Positions 1-10,587 of a stretch of 64,000 nucleotides of DNA are shown here, piece after piece (position 1 is the stretch's first letter; each line of letters starts with the position of its first letter). Source of the DNA: Fallopia convolvulus (lineage: Eukaryota > Streptophyta > Magnoliopsida > Caryophyllales > Polygonaceae); contig OZ024719.1 in assembly GCA_964016875.1 (NCBI GenBank), positions 28,897,877 through 28,961,876 of the forward strand, given 5' to 3'. The notes below the pieces were generated by a model. The model searched no databases. It saw only the letters and a list, made by a program, of their open reading frames with translations, and had not been told where the DNA came from. Both the position numbers and the translations under genes were made by a program.

Positions 1-119
1 TACTTGTTACATTTTTGAAATCTCTGTATGGTCACTTCAGCATAATCATTGAAATTATATAGTGGCATTGAGTTAGAGATATGGATTCCGAATTTTTACT
101 AAATCGTTGATGAGAAATC

Positions 120-170
120 TCTGGGTTGGTGTTGTTATTGTTGTTGTTGTTGATGATGATGATGAGAAAT
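120..170. repeat. GTT/GAT trinucleotide microsatellite
   Basis: A run of GTT units passes into GAT units. It is simple-sequence DNA in the presumed intron or flank of the neighbouring exon candidate, with no sign of coding use. Confidence 0.8.
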
Positions 171-464
171 CTCACTGTAAACTTGTCAAACAGAGTTTCC
201 TCATCTCCAATGAACTTATTTGTTCCTCTTTATAGATTGTAGTTGACTGGGCATGTCTGTTATATTTCTCACACAAAAGATGGTCCTATTTATCAATTGA
301 GAAATATCCAAATTTTCACTTGTTTTGTGTCGCTGAGAACCATATTTGCCCTCAGGGTTTTATGGAAGACTTGTGTGAAAATATAGAGCTTTGTCTAATT
401 GTTTTTCCAATTTGTAATTGAAATGTTCTTGGCTGATTCTGATCTGGTTCTTTGTTGTGGCCAG

Positions 465-547
465 TGGATGAATCTGGTTATCCACCTTATGGTGCTCCTC
501 CTCCTTGCCATGGTGGATACCCTCCAGATGGAGTGCAACAAGGAAGA
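465..547 (+). CDS. Possible internal exon of a Gly/Pro/Tyr-rich (XYPPX-type) protein
   Basis: An open stretch translates as SGYPPYGAPPPCHGGYPPDG followed by VQQGR. It is bounded by a pyrimidine-rich acceptor ending in AG at 463-464 and a GTGAGT donor at 548. The GYPP repeats resemble the N-terminal tails of plant glycine-rich A3-like and CYSTM-type proteins, which are small membrane-associated stress proteins. A possible 18-nt in-phase microexon (TGFPGQ) lies at 952-969 between CTGCAG and GTAAGG. No start codon or membrane-anchor exon was found, so this is either the edge of a gene that continues left of the window or a gene fragment. Identity is inferred from composition and splice signals only. 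Confidence 0.35.
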
Positions 548-1289
548 GTGAGTATGGTGAATTTGGGTCTGGTTTCAATAAGCTGATAGCTGATTGAGGT
601 ATAATCTTCTTGTTCTAATCGATTCATAGTTATTTCTTTCAATTTCACTTTTAGGCGTATATGGGTTTTAAGTATTATTACTGAATTTTGTGTTCATGAA
701 TAAACTAAATGAATAATTGTGTTTAGCTATTTTATTATTACGTTGCTTAGTGGAATAATCTTCATATCACATTATGAATGATGATGATGATATCTTGGCA
801 TCTACTGTTTGCTTAATTGATAATGTTAAATATGGGTCCATGATGTTATCTATTTTCAATACTCTTCTTCTTCTTCTTTTATTTATTATGGTTGATCTAA
901 AATTGGTCTATATGGGAACCCAGCTGGTCTTTTAATAAGCATCTACTGCAGACTGGCTTTCCAGGGCAAGTAAGGATTTTGTAGGAGATCTTACTTTGTT
1001 TGATAACCCCCTGTGGGTTTAGAGCGTATTTTGGATTTAGATAAGAACATTAGTTCGGATATGTAATCTTCTATTATGATTAATAATAAGGGATAAGATC
1101 CATCTTTTAGTACCAAAAAAAAAGAATTGACCTCGGGCTACTTGTAAACATTTTTAGTAATTGCATTACTATAATGATGCAAATATGCAATATTATGGTA
1201 TAATATTTTTTTTAATTTTTTAAATGCGTAATTAATTAACCACAAAATTTGAAACAAAATAGATTCAATGTAAATTTCAAGGCTATGAC

Positions 1290-1640
1290 CACGAATTAGG
1301 GGGCGATTATGAGTTCAAATTCGACTCGACTTTAGATACAATATACATTCATGGCTAAAATTTGATGGTGATGCACTCAAAACCAACCACGAAATTCAAT
1401 TCTGGCTAATATGGTTGAACGTGACTTTGGTGGCCAATAGCCACACATTTAGAAATGAACTAATTCGCGGCTATTATTTGCAGCTAAATAGCCACAAAAC
1501 TAGAATTTTGTGGTTCTTTTTAAGAGTGATATTTAGCCTCGCGCGTTTTAGCCCCAGGGCACCTTTCGTAGGGCAATCCGTTGGGAATGTCGTGGCTAAC
1601 GTGATTTCGTGGTTATTTTTGTGGAAGAAGTCGTGTCTAT
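1290..1640. repeat. Cluster of GTGGCTA/TAGCCAC motifs (possible CACTA-type subterminal region)
   Basis: About eight variants of GTGGCTAA or its complement TAGCCAC lie within 350 bp, in both orientations (for example near 1353, 1427, 1468, 1487, 1593 and 1612). Short direct and inverted motifs of this kind are typical of subterminal regions of plant CACTA elements, where the TNPA-like protein binds. No CACTA terminus was identified, so the assignment is tentative. Confidence 0.3.
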
Positions 1641-1737
1641 TTTCCTGACTACAGACGCGTTTCCAGCAGTCAAAGATATTGCTATGATGAAGCGATATAT
1701 GAATTAAATCAATAAGAGTTGTTCTTTGTAGAATTGA

Positions 1738-1757
1738 TACATATATATGTACATATA

Positions 1758-1791
<34 letters not shown>

Positions 1792-1795
1792 CAGA
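1738..1795. repeat. TA-rich microsatellite
   Basis: Imperfect (TA)n/(CATATA)n tract. Overlapping reading frames over it (Tyr/Ile runs) are compositional and were not annotated. Confidence 0.85.
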
Positions 1796-2164
1796 ATGGA
1801 TTCTACATTAAATAACATGCTACATTGCGCTTAAATAAATATCTATTATTTCCTTTAATTTCCTTCTGATTCATTAAATTTGTGATTCTAATTAAAATTT
1901 ACTCTGAATATTTGATTCATGCATGTATTGTCGTATTGGGCTTTTCTCTTAAGAGATAAAGCACTCAAACCGACACCAACTCGGTGACCTATATGATGAC
2001 TTTATGTTACTCGATCGGCACCCTATTATTAATCTTTGTGTGAAAAAAGTACATATAAGAATTCAATGACTACGTAAATGTATATAAATCACTGCATGTA
2101 ATACGATTGGAATGTTGAACCGACCATGCATGATGCTTATATTGTATACATATTACTACATAAA

Positions 2165-2201
2165 GGGGGAGGGAGGGAGGGAGAGAGAGAGAGAGAGAGA
2201 T
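2165..2201. repeat. GGGA/GA microsatellite
   Basis: (GGGA)n runs into (GA)n about 200 bp beyond the 3' end of the minus-strand ARGOS-like gene. Simple-sequence DNA. Confidence 0.85.
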
Positions 2202-2395
2202 AATTGAGCATTCAAGAATTCATTGAAAGGATAAAACTGCAGCATGTATAACGATATTAACCATTAGCACCTACATGTTATACTTGCTACTACCACAAGA
2301 CTACAATGATTATTTAATCTACTACTACATGGTATAATATTTCAATTCTAAGAATGCACGTACTTTTCTTATTTTTAATCTTATTATATTAAAAT

Positions 2396-2632
2396 CTAAA
2401 ATTCTCGAGGATTCAATGGAGGGTGGGAGGGATAGTAGAAAGGCAGCATGAAGAGGAGGGCCAACAGAATGAGCGGCACACATAGGAGGAACGCTGGTGG
2501 CTCTGGAGGTGGCCCCGACAGAAGGAGAAGTGGGCCTACCAGTATTGCCACCGTCGCAGCCACCATCAACATTATCGATCTACTGCCAAAGTATGCACTC
2601 ATCCCCTCGTTGCGCTTGGGAGAACTATTCAT
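2396..2632 (-). CDS. ARGOS/OSR1-like organ-size protein
   Basis: Small intact 78-residue protein. It has a short hydrophilic N-terminus, a first hydrophobic segment (about residues 20-38), a proline hinge PPPEPP (41-46), a second hydrophobic segment (about 47-66) ending FYYPS, and a short tail. This two-helix layout with a proline hinge is the OSR domain of the plant ARGOS, ARGOS-LIKE and OSR1 family. Those proteins are membrane proteins (ER reported) that promote organ growth and lower ethylene sensitivity. Family members are usually about 70-140 residues, so this is a short but plausible full-length member. The ATG is the only one before the conserved block except a second at residue 11. 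It is a single exon, as expected for the family. It is the best candidate for a functional host gene here. Identity rests on architecture and could be wrong if the frame is not expressed. Confidence 0.55.
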   Translation of the reverse strand: MNSSPKRNEGMSAYFGSRSIMLMVAATVAILVGPLLLLSGPPPEPPAFLLCVPLILLALLFMLPFYYPSHPPLNPREF

Positions 2633-2961
2633 TTATCTCACAAAATTTCGAGTGTGGTGGCCCTTGGTAATTTCGGAGAGGGAGAAGATCGAGTGAGAAT
2701 TCCAAGTCGACCTTGTAATTCAATATAAAGTCTATCTTAATTCAATAATTATATATAAATTTCAAACTCGACCTCTCAAATTGGCAACCTCTTTAAGACT
2801 TGGCAGTAACATAAATTAGATACTTTACTTTTTATTTTTCATATTCATGCATGCATATTAAGATTCATGCATATTTCAACTGAATTTTAGATAATTATTA
2901 GTGTTTATATTTCCTGCGATTAATTGACACTCTTATTTAGACAAGACTAATACAATACATC

Positions 2962-3498
2962 TGTTGGGCCCCTAAAAACCAAGCCCAAATCCGGTGTATT
3001 ACGGATACAAGGCCCATGATATCAAGCATTAACGTACGATTAATGGCGAAGATCATGGCTTGCGGAGAGATCTACGAGTAACGACCACACCATTAATGGC
3101 ACTAGCGACATCCACGGGATCTGATCATGCCACCACGAAGCACCTACAACTGTCAAGAGAAGGAAATAGGTATAAAAAACATAGGAGTGGAAGATTGGGA
3201 TCATCGATTCAACGGCTAGTACATACTCACACTCTCGAGCTCCTAAATAACATAACTTTCATTGTGATAGAGGATATATTCTATTGATCCATTGTCTCTT
3301 TTGTAATCTAGATGAGTGTTGCTACAAGTCTATTGCTATCAATCGAAAATCGAGACCGAGTTATTAATCCAATTTACTTCTTATATTTTACTTTGAATTT
3401 CATCTTGTTTGTAAAGTTTAACGTGTTAGGGTTGTTTTCTGGCTAAGTTTTCCTCATTGTAGCAGGTAACGTGTTACATGTTAAATCTGCCCAACACA
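2962..3498 (+). repeat. 5' LTR of Tat-like element
   Basis: Starts TGTTGGGCCCC and ends CCCAACACA. It matches 6409-6942 along its whole length with scattered substitutions and small indels. It should carry the promoter and polyadenylation signals of the element. Confidence 0.9.
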
Positions 3499-3499
3499 A

Positions 3500-3518
3500 T
3501 TGTCGCCCACCGTGGGGC
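3500..3518 (+). promoter_or_regulatory. Primer binding site of Tat-like element
   Basis: TTGTCGCCCACCGTGGGGC begins one base after the 5' LTR. It resembles the TTGGCGCCCACCGTGGGG type site used by plant gypsy elements, with one difference near its start. Confidence 0.75.
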
Positions 3519-3563
3519 TTAGCGAAAGAAAATCATCAAAAACCGTAAGAAAAGGTTTTTCAT

Positions 3564-3757
3564 GTAGGTGATTGGGTACTAAGGAAGGTCTTCCAAAATA
3601 ACCAAGAAATGAATGCTGGCAAACTTGGAGCTAATATGGAAGGACCTTATCAGATCACAAAAGTTGTCGGGCAAGGGACTTGCGAGTTAATTTCCCACGA
3701 AGGAGAGATAGTCCAAGGAGTTGGAACGCGACGAACCTGAAACTATACCACTTTTGA
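3564..3757 (+). pseudogene. Integrase C-terminal remnant (GPY/F region), Tat-like
   Basis: Reads VGDWVLRKVFQ, then a GPYQITKVV block typical of the gypsy integrase GPY/F module. A +1 shift near 3721 then leads to the terminal NATNLKLYHF and a stop at 3755. This is only the last ~65 residues of pol. The zinc-binding and DDE catalytic parts are absent, so the interior was deleted between the PBS and this point. It starts only about 45 bp after the PBS, with no gag in between. Confidence 0.75.
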
Positions 3758-4429
3758 GAAAATTCAAGCAAGTCGCAACAAGGTACACATTTATTACTCG
3801 ATATTACTTATCAAATTCATTTACATCATTTTACCTTACACACATGGAACAACAATGACACTACGAAACTAACAAGGGACGCCTTGTGACGTTTCAGGCC
3901 AAAACATGGGCCCTCGCCTTACAATCGGGCTACAATGTGCACACAATGACTAGTCACAAGATGCAAGGGACGAGAAACATGTTAACGACTCTAGAGCAAG
4001 AGGAATTTAACATGAAAAAGACATTTGTGTAATCGTTTCAAGCTTTATTATTAATAAGCATAAGAGCTTTACATCTCTGATTTCTATCACATTACACATA
4101 TCTCTCTTAGCATCTACTACAAAGCGCTATTACAATGTAACATGATCAAATGACCTTCTGTCCAAACGCATTAATTTCCGTTCAGCGACGCCTTCGTCCA
4201 ATCTCGTACAACCTGCAAAACAAACACTCAGACAAACAAAACACCACGCAAATATGCAACATTCATAAAAGACCCTTAGTTATGACACTAAGAGGAGAAA
4301 TATAGTATGCTACAAACCATAATGCCCTAAAACAAGCAACCAAAAATTAATTGTTTAAACCCCGATGCACCGGGGGTACCAAAAGCTTCGTTTCAAACAA
4401 ATGAAAACAAAGGAATTATGTTACTCCTT

Positions 4430-4890
4430 CGGCACATTCTCGAAAACCTGCATGTTCTCCACAACCTCCACCTAGGCTACCTCTTCAAAAACATGAGCAA
4501 TCTCGTCCATCAGCAAAGACTTCTTGGTCGTAGACTCTTCTTCAGGAAATAGTCTCTCGAACTGCTCTCTCTCTTTAATAGCATCCTAGGATATGTGCTT
4601 TCCGGCTGCAAATTCTCCATCATCTCGACCCGAGCCTTGCAAGACCAGTAATCCGTTGTGTCTTCAATCTCCTTGGTCAGCGCGGCTTGCTTCTCCGATA
4701 CACTTTAGAATTTATCCTCCCAATCTCTAGCGTGTGCCGACGTCTGCTCAACGATTTTTATCAGCTCTTCCACCTTCTTCTCTAGGGATTTCTTCTTGTG
4801 GTCTAGGAGTGTGCTACGCTTCTTTTCCAATTGACGACTCATCTGGCTTTGAGAAAGCTGCTCGGGTTGGTTTTTTAAATGATGCAAAAT
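4430..4890 (-). pseudogene. Antisense coiled-coil ORF of the Tat-like element (degraded)
   Basis: On the strand opposite to the element, a Lys/Glu/Gln-rich coiled coil (QLEKKRSTLLDHKKKSLEKK and on) runs to a stop near 4705. In the same frame, past that stop, it continues through SVSEKQAALTKEIEDTTDYW. After a frame change it continues KEREQFERLFPEEES to about 4432. An upstream Ser/Thr/Lys-rich antisense stretch at about 5050-5390 (KRKAETASTTDTSLTVSL) may be the preceding linker. Tat-lineage elements are known to carry an antisense ORF between integrase and 3' LTR, and position and direction fit. Stops and shifts make it non-functional. Its role is unknown. Confidence 0.5.
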
Positions 4891-4929
4891 CCGACAGGGT
4901 AAGCTGGAAGATCTAGAAAAAAATAATTA

Positions 4930-6408
4930 ATGTGTTAGAACATGAGCAAGAAGTAAAACGCTTTAATTGAAACATAATGATTTACTAGAAATCAATAATT
5001 GTACATGCCATTGGGCAGCCAACATCTCTCTGAAGAACTCAGGCATTGTCGATCGACTCGTTGCACCACGAGAACAGTTCACATGATGTGGCATTAAAGA
5101 AGCCATGCATTTTTTGCTGCCATGTCCAAAGAGAACATGGTACCAGGGAGTTCAGTCAAGCTAGGAGTGGCGTTCTTCTTCAAAGGGGAAGTCTTGGGAG
5201 TAGCACCAGTCTCCTTTGTAGAAAGAGATACTGTTAAAGACGTGTCTGTAGTTGATGCTGTTTCGGCCTTTCTTTTCTTCCGTGCCTCAACTCATTCCAT
5301 GGTGGTAAGGACAGCGGTGGAGCAAGTAGTCCTTGAACCTAGAAACATGCAAGCACACAAGGTCGCACAAAATAAACACGTCGATATCTAACAAGTAAGA
5401 AAAGTGTTAATATTTACTTGACATTTCAGTATCTTCAGAGTCAGCAAAGCACGCCTTCACAAGCTTTGGATAAGATCTCTTTTCTGATGAAAGAGCCTCT
5501 GTACGAGATACAAGTTGAGCCGACATCTAGCGGGGTTGAAAAGAAGCAAGATTCACTACATCAAAAACAAACGTAGTCAAAGGTTAATGTCACCTAGAAG
5601 AGGTAAGAAGAGAAAACAGAAAAAATATTGCATGTTGAACGCCAACGAGGTTTCAAAAAAGAAGTATCAATTCCCAAAGAAGACAACTTTACACAGAAAA
5701 ATTTGTCAGCCCTGCCTCGGCCCGACTTCAGTATGTTGTAAATCAAGTCGGATTTGTTTTATAGGGTTTTCAGAGTAAAGCTACCGGGACCACCTTGGAA
5801 AGACGGTAATTGCAAAGAAAGTGGACAGTTTTAAATGGGATGTCATGAGAAGAGACAAAAGATCAACGACTAAAAGAAGCCTCCAGACTTGAAGAAGCAC
5901 TTGAACAGGTGACACGTTCATCAACTACTAGAGGAGAGAAAGTAAAGTGGTTGCCTATACGGAAGGGGTATTCGTACAAGCATAACCATTCTTCATTAAA
6001 AGAATCGGCTCAAACGCCAGGAGGAGGGAGATAAAGTTCAGCAGAGACTGGGAATCGCAGAGAACGCATAAGAAGGTGGGTCAGAAGAGGTACTTTCTTT
6101 TTAATGATAAGAGGTAAGAATACCGGAAGAAGTATACAAAGGGGGTGGAAGGTTCATAGCAACGAGAGAAAGATTCAATGGAAGAACTAGAAACCACCAT
6201 GGAAGACAAGGAGAAAAGAAAATTGAAGAATCAAAAACAAGGGGAACGTACCTGGAAACCAAGGAAAATAGACGAGGCCGTAATGATGCTATTTGAAGCT
6301 TTAAATAGGAGATGATGGGATGTGCTCTGAACACTACACCTTCCAAGACGAGGAGCAAAAACCCACGGAAAAATTTGAGGGAAATTTTCCCGGGTTTTTG
6401 GGCGGTAT
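4930..6408. other. Interior 3' region of Tat-like element
   Basis: Apart from weak antisense coding traces at 5050-5390 and possibly 6101-6358, nothing recognisable is seen. The bases before the 3' LTR (about 6368-6408) contain purine-rich stretches but no clean polypurine tract. Confidence 0.4.
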
Positions 6409-6942
6409 TGTTGGGCCCCTGAAAACCAAGCCTAAATCAGGTGGATTACGGATACAAGGCCCATGATATCAAGCATCAACGTATGAGTAATGGCGAAGAT
6501 CATGGCTTGCGGAGAGATCTCCGAGTAACGACCACACCATTAATGGAACTAACGACATCCACGGGATCCGATCACGCCACCACGAAGCACCTACAATGGT
6601 CAAGAGAAGGAAAAGGGCATAAAAACATAGGAGTGGAAGAGTGGGATCATCGAATCAATGGCTAATACATACTGACATTCTCAAGCTCCTAAAAACTTAA
6701 CTTTCATTATGATAGAGGATATAGTCTATTGATCCATTGGCTCTTTTGTAATATAGAGGAGTGTTGCTACAAGTCTATTGTTATCAATCGACAATCAGCT
6801 TGAGTTCTTAATCCAATTTACTTCTTATATTTTACTTTGAATTTCATCTTGTTTATAAAGTTTAACGTGTTATGGTTGTTTTCTTGTTAAGTTTCCCTCA
6901 TTATTGCAAGTAACGCATTAAGTGTTAAATCTGCCCAAAACA
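6409..6942 (+). repeat. 3' LTR of Tat-like element
   Basis: Starts TGTTGGGCCCC and ends CCCAAAACA, directly followed by the target duplication ACATC at 6943-6947. Partner of 2962-3498. Confidence 0.9.
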
Positions 6943-6947
6943 ACATC

Positions 6948-8250
6948 TTCATGTATTGTTCCTTAGTTACACCAAATGAGACTCAAACTTCTTTGTTCTT
7001 AGAAGTCTCTGAACTCTAGAAAAACTAATGAGTCTTCTCAACCTAGTTCTTAAGTGAACAACTCAAATAAAGCAGGTAAATTAAACATTACCCTTGGATT
7101 CATCTACTCAATGCCCTTACACCTGGGAACCCCATTCTTCCCGTCGTCGAGATCGCACACTAGCTGTCGGCGACTTCTCAGGATCTTCCTTCTATCTTTT
7201 TTATCTCACTCTAGTGTTCATTTTTTTTCTTGGAGAGAACTGAGTTGCAAGCTCACTATTTATTAGTATTTATAGATGTATCATTCATGGAGCCCAATCC
7301 TTTTCCCTTTGGGTATTTGTCTAAAATCCCCTTGACCTCCAAGGAAGTATACTTTCTTCGCATATAACTTGATTAATAAATTGTCAACTCTAAAAGCACA
7401 TCAAGTCGTTAGATGCATGGGATCGGTCAAATCTACAGACCATATCTCTAATTTGTTTAGAACAGGCTTCCTTATTTCATGTGAGTTTGTCTTTCGATTG
7501 ACTTGAGAGTTGTCTTGAATAGGGAGCATGTGGCACTTGAGTTTCCTTGATGGGAACATTTATATGTAGATTTTTAGTTCATGTTTAACTTGTAGCTCCC
7601 TAATATTCTTTGTCATTATAAAAACTAGAGAAAGAAATCCTTGTTATAGTGTTGTAGAACATGAGTTCCCAGCACTGTTCCAACAATTTCCCTTTTTTGA
7701 TAATGAAAAAACCATTTTAAAAAGACAATTTTTTCAATTCATGTGATGAATAAATGCATGATTCTGACTTCGCTAATGCAATGCATGACCGGATAGGTTT
7801 CACATGGAGTTCCACTCCAATGGACATAGTAGTTCCTACTTAGCATTTTGAGCAAACAATCCCCCTTAGAAAAAGCATATATAAGATAACTTATAAATAA
7901 CGCATCTCACAAGATTTATATCCTCCCTTTTGGCATCATCGAAAAGCAAATGCAAGTAAGAGAAACGCAAGAGGAACACACATTCAAACTAAGTACCACA
8001 CATTACTTGAGCAAAAATCTGTAAAACGGTGGAACAAATAAAGATCACGAGGTGCTAATGAAGAGAGGGAAAAGATCACGAGCGCTTAGCTCGAAGAAGG
8101 TCCCTAACTTTGATTAGAACTTTAAGAATCAAATCGTTGGTGATGGTGATGTGATGTAGCAAATTGGAGTTCCCATCACCATCTCTCTCAGCATCAAAGT
8201 TTGGAAGTTAAGTTATCTATTGTTCTTTAGGCTACTCAGAGTGCATGAAG
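6948..8250. other. Unassigned repeat DNA, possible Ty1/copia (SIRE-like) 3' remnant
   Basis: No convincing ORF. The minus strand near 7925-7955 reads like the DDAKRGG/PPT end seen in SIRE-type copia elements, and AT-rich LTR-like sequence surrounds it. The call is weak and based on short phrases only. Confidence 0.25.
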
Positions 8251-8269
8251 TTCTAAATAATAGCCAAGT

Positions 8270-8600
8270 CTAGTTCTTGTCCAAGTCCCATTTCCTCCTT
8301 AGGCTCACAGAGCTCTTCCTTTTCCAGAAGCTTTTTGATGAGTGCAACATAAGGAAGGGAATGAGTAGGCAAAATGACACACTTGGCTATGTGGCTCATG
8401 CACCACACGCACCCATGACTCCACAAGACATCAAGGACTTGGCTAATATTCTCTTTGATGGACCAATCACTAGAGACCGAGCCAGGAAGTTGAAAAAAGC
8501 ATGCACCACAGGCACCCATGAATCCACAAGACATCGAGGACTTGGCACATATTCCCTTTGATGGACCAATCACTAGAGATGGAGCCAAGAAGTTGAAGAA
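8270..8600 (+). pseudogene. Terminal gag-pol tail of a gypsy element with internal tandem duplication
   Basis: The plus strand reads APMTPQDIKDLANILFDGPI then TRDRARKLKKA. Its GPITRxRAKxL phrase is the usual last segment of plant chromovirus-type polyproteins. The ~95-bp block at 8398-8490 recurs at 8505-8596 in a different frame, giving two GATGGACCAATCACTAGAGA copies about 102 bp apart. The rest of the element upstream is not recognisable. Confidence 0.45.
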
Positions 8601-8699
8601 AGCTACAATGGTTCTTCTAGATCGTATTCCGGCTATGGTGGACAAGCATAAGGAGCCAAGATGGATCACTTCTATTTACCATGTTCAAGCTTGACTTGG

Positions 8700-9380
8700 A
8701 CACACTCACATGCAAGAGTTGTTTGCATGCTTATCCTAGACTTACTATTTATAGTGCTTTCTAAATATGCTTTTATTTTTAATAGGATTTTCTACATATA
8801 TGGACCATGTGTTATGGTCCATAATATGTGGGCTTATGGTTTTTCCAGTTAGGAAACATAATATTTTATCAATTTGGATAATTTAAGATTGGTGGGACAA
8901 ATTTAGAAAGTAATATGGATCTTACTTGGAGCCTAAGTTATTAGTTGTCTTGCAACAATATCTTTTAATTAAGGTAGTTTTTATATTAGGAAACAATATC
9001 TTTTAAGAATAGCATAGGATAGTTGGCTATCTATGTCTATTTAAACCCTTGTAATCTTTCCTTTCAAGATAAGTTGTATTAAATCTTTGGAATAGAACCT
9101 TGTTTCTTATTCCAAGACCTTTCAACCCAAAACCATCTGTTGCTTTCTCTTGAATTTTGTCCAAACCAAACACAACACCAATCTGGAATTTTCTTGCAAT
9201 CAATCGTTCCAATTCAATTCTCAAACACAAATCAATCTCCAAAAACATTCAATCGAGTAGTTACTTATTCTTTAAGCAATCAATTTACAAACCTTGTTGC
9301 TTTGCAATCCAAGGGAGTGATTGAGAACCTTATAGTTGAGTCATCTCAAGCAAAGTTCAAGTCTTGCAAGTAAAAGAAGA
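8700..9380 (+). repeat. LTR-like sequence downstream of the gypsy tail
   Basis: AT-rich sequence with a promoter-like TATTTAAACCC near 9038, a polyadenylation-like context and a C-rich untranslated leader to about 9380, following the GPITR tail. Consistent with a degraded 3' LTR. Ends were not located. Confidence 0.35.
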
Positions 9381-9670
9381 AGAGGATTAAACCTGACAAG
9401 ATCGGCATATGGAAAACAAACGGAAATGAAGTGCGCCAGCTCATCAATTCTGTATTAGCGGCCAATGATGATCCAGGGCAAATTGATCAATTGGCGACCG
9501 AGGAAGTGATCCAAGAGAATTTCATCTTGGATGTTCATTATGTTGTGTTTCTACTGCGTGGGATCAACACCTTGATGTTGAACTGATAAGAAAACTTCGC
9601 GATGAGAGACATGTTATGAGTTGGTAGGCCTATAGGTTGAACTCTCTCTTCATAAAGACAATTCAAAATC
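9381..9670 (+). other. Unassigned segment next to inverted RT
   Basis: An open stretch (IGIWKTNGNEVRQLINSVLA...) of about 60 residues ends in tandem stops near 9582. No family recognised. It separates the LTR-like DNA from the inverted RT. Confidence 0.2.
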
Positions 9671-10575
9671 TCATATTTGTTGAAGACGTCCTAATTTTTG
9701 GTGGGAAAATTTTCCTACTTCAATCCCTCTCTTAGAGACGAGGTGTCCTAGCACTATCCCCTCTTGGACCATGAAAGGGCATTTTTCCCAATTAAGCACA
9801 AGATTGGTTTCTTCACATCTTTTAAGCACCCTAGTCAAATTAACTAGACAAGAATCAAATGAAGAACCATATAAAGAAAAGTCATCCATGAAAACCTCAA
9901 CTATGTCCTCTATCATATCTGAGAAGATAGCCATCATGCACCTTTGGAAGGTGGCAGGGGCATTACAAAGCCCAAATGGCATTCTTCTATAAGCAAAAGT
10001 CCCATAGGGACAAGTAAAGGTTGTTTTCTCCTGATCACCAGGATGAATGCGAATCTTCCAGATACCGTTGTAGCCATCTAAGTAACAAAAGTAATCATGT
10101 TGGGCTAAGCGTTCTAAAACTTGATCAATAAAAGGAAGCAGAAAATTATCTTTTCTTGTAGCACTATTTAGCTTCCTATAATCAATGCACATTCTCCAAC
10201 TAGTTGTGGTCCTAGTGGGAATTAGTTCACCTTTTTCATCCTCCATAATAGTCATTCCCCCTTTTTTAGGGACTACATGGACCGGACTCACCCATTGGTT
10301 GTCCGATATAGGAAAAATTATCCCAACATCAAGTAGTTTTAAGATTTCCTTTTTCACCACATCTTTCATGTTAGGATTTAATCTATGTTGATGCTCTATT
10401 GTGGGTTTGTGATTATCCTCAATGTAGATCCTATGCATGCATAATGAAGGGGATATGCCAATTATGTCATCCAAAGAGTAGCCAATGGCTTTTCTATGGG
10501 TCCTAAGTACAGAAATTAGCTTATCTACTTCCTCATCTTTTAATTTAGCATTGCCAAAATTGAGCTCATTGAAAA
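9671..10575 (-). pseudogene. Athila reverse transcriptase, inverted relative to the rest of its element
   Basis: Continuous minus-strand frame with Athila pol order: the pre-RT linker KAIGYSLDDIIGISPSLCMH, NHKPTIEHQHRLNPNMKDVV, WVSPVHVVPKKGG, WRMCIDYRKLN, MPFGLCNAPATFQRCMMAIF, and the catalytic FMDDFSLYG. It ends HLVSKRGIEV at about 9690, exactly where the polymerase finger-to-connection segment should continue. RNase H begins on the opposite strand at about 10588. The RT core itself looks intact. The simplest reading is an inversion of about 0.9 kb inside one pol gene. A second, oppositely oriented fragment is the alternative. Confidence 0.85.
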
Positions 10576-10587
10576 ACTACCTCCTCC

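Larger units (their letters stand above)
2962..6942 (+). mobile_element. Complete non-autonomous Ty3/gypsy element, Tat-like
   Basis: It has two LTRs of about 535 bp (TGTTGGG...ACA), a PBS one base after the 5' LTR, and a perfect 5-bp target duplication ACATC (2957-2961 and 6943-6947). The ~2.9-kb interior lacks gag, protease, RT and RNase H and begins almost at once with the last part of integrase. A degraded antisense coiled-coil ORF follows, as known for the Tat lineage. By eye the LTRs differ at roughly one base in ten, implying an old insertion. It could only have moved with enzymes supplied in trans. Confidence is high for boundaries, moderate for lineage. Confidence 0.85.
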
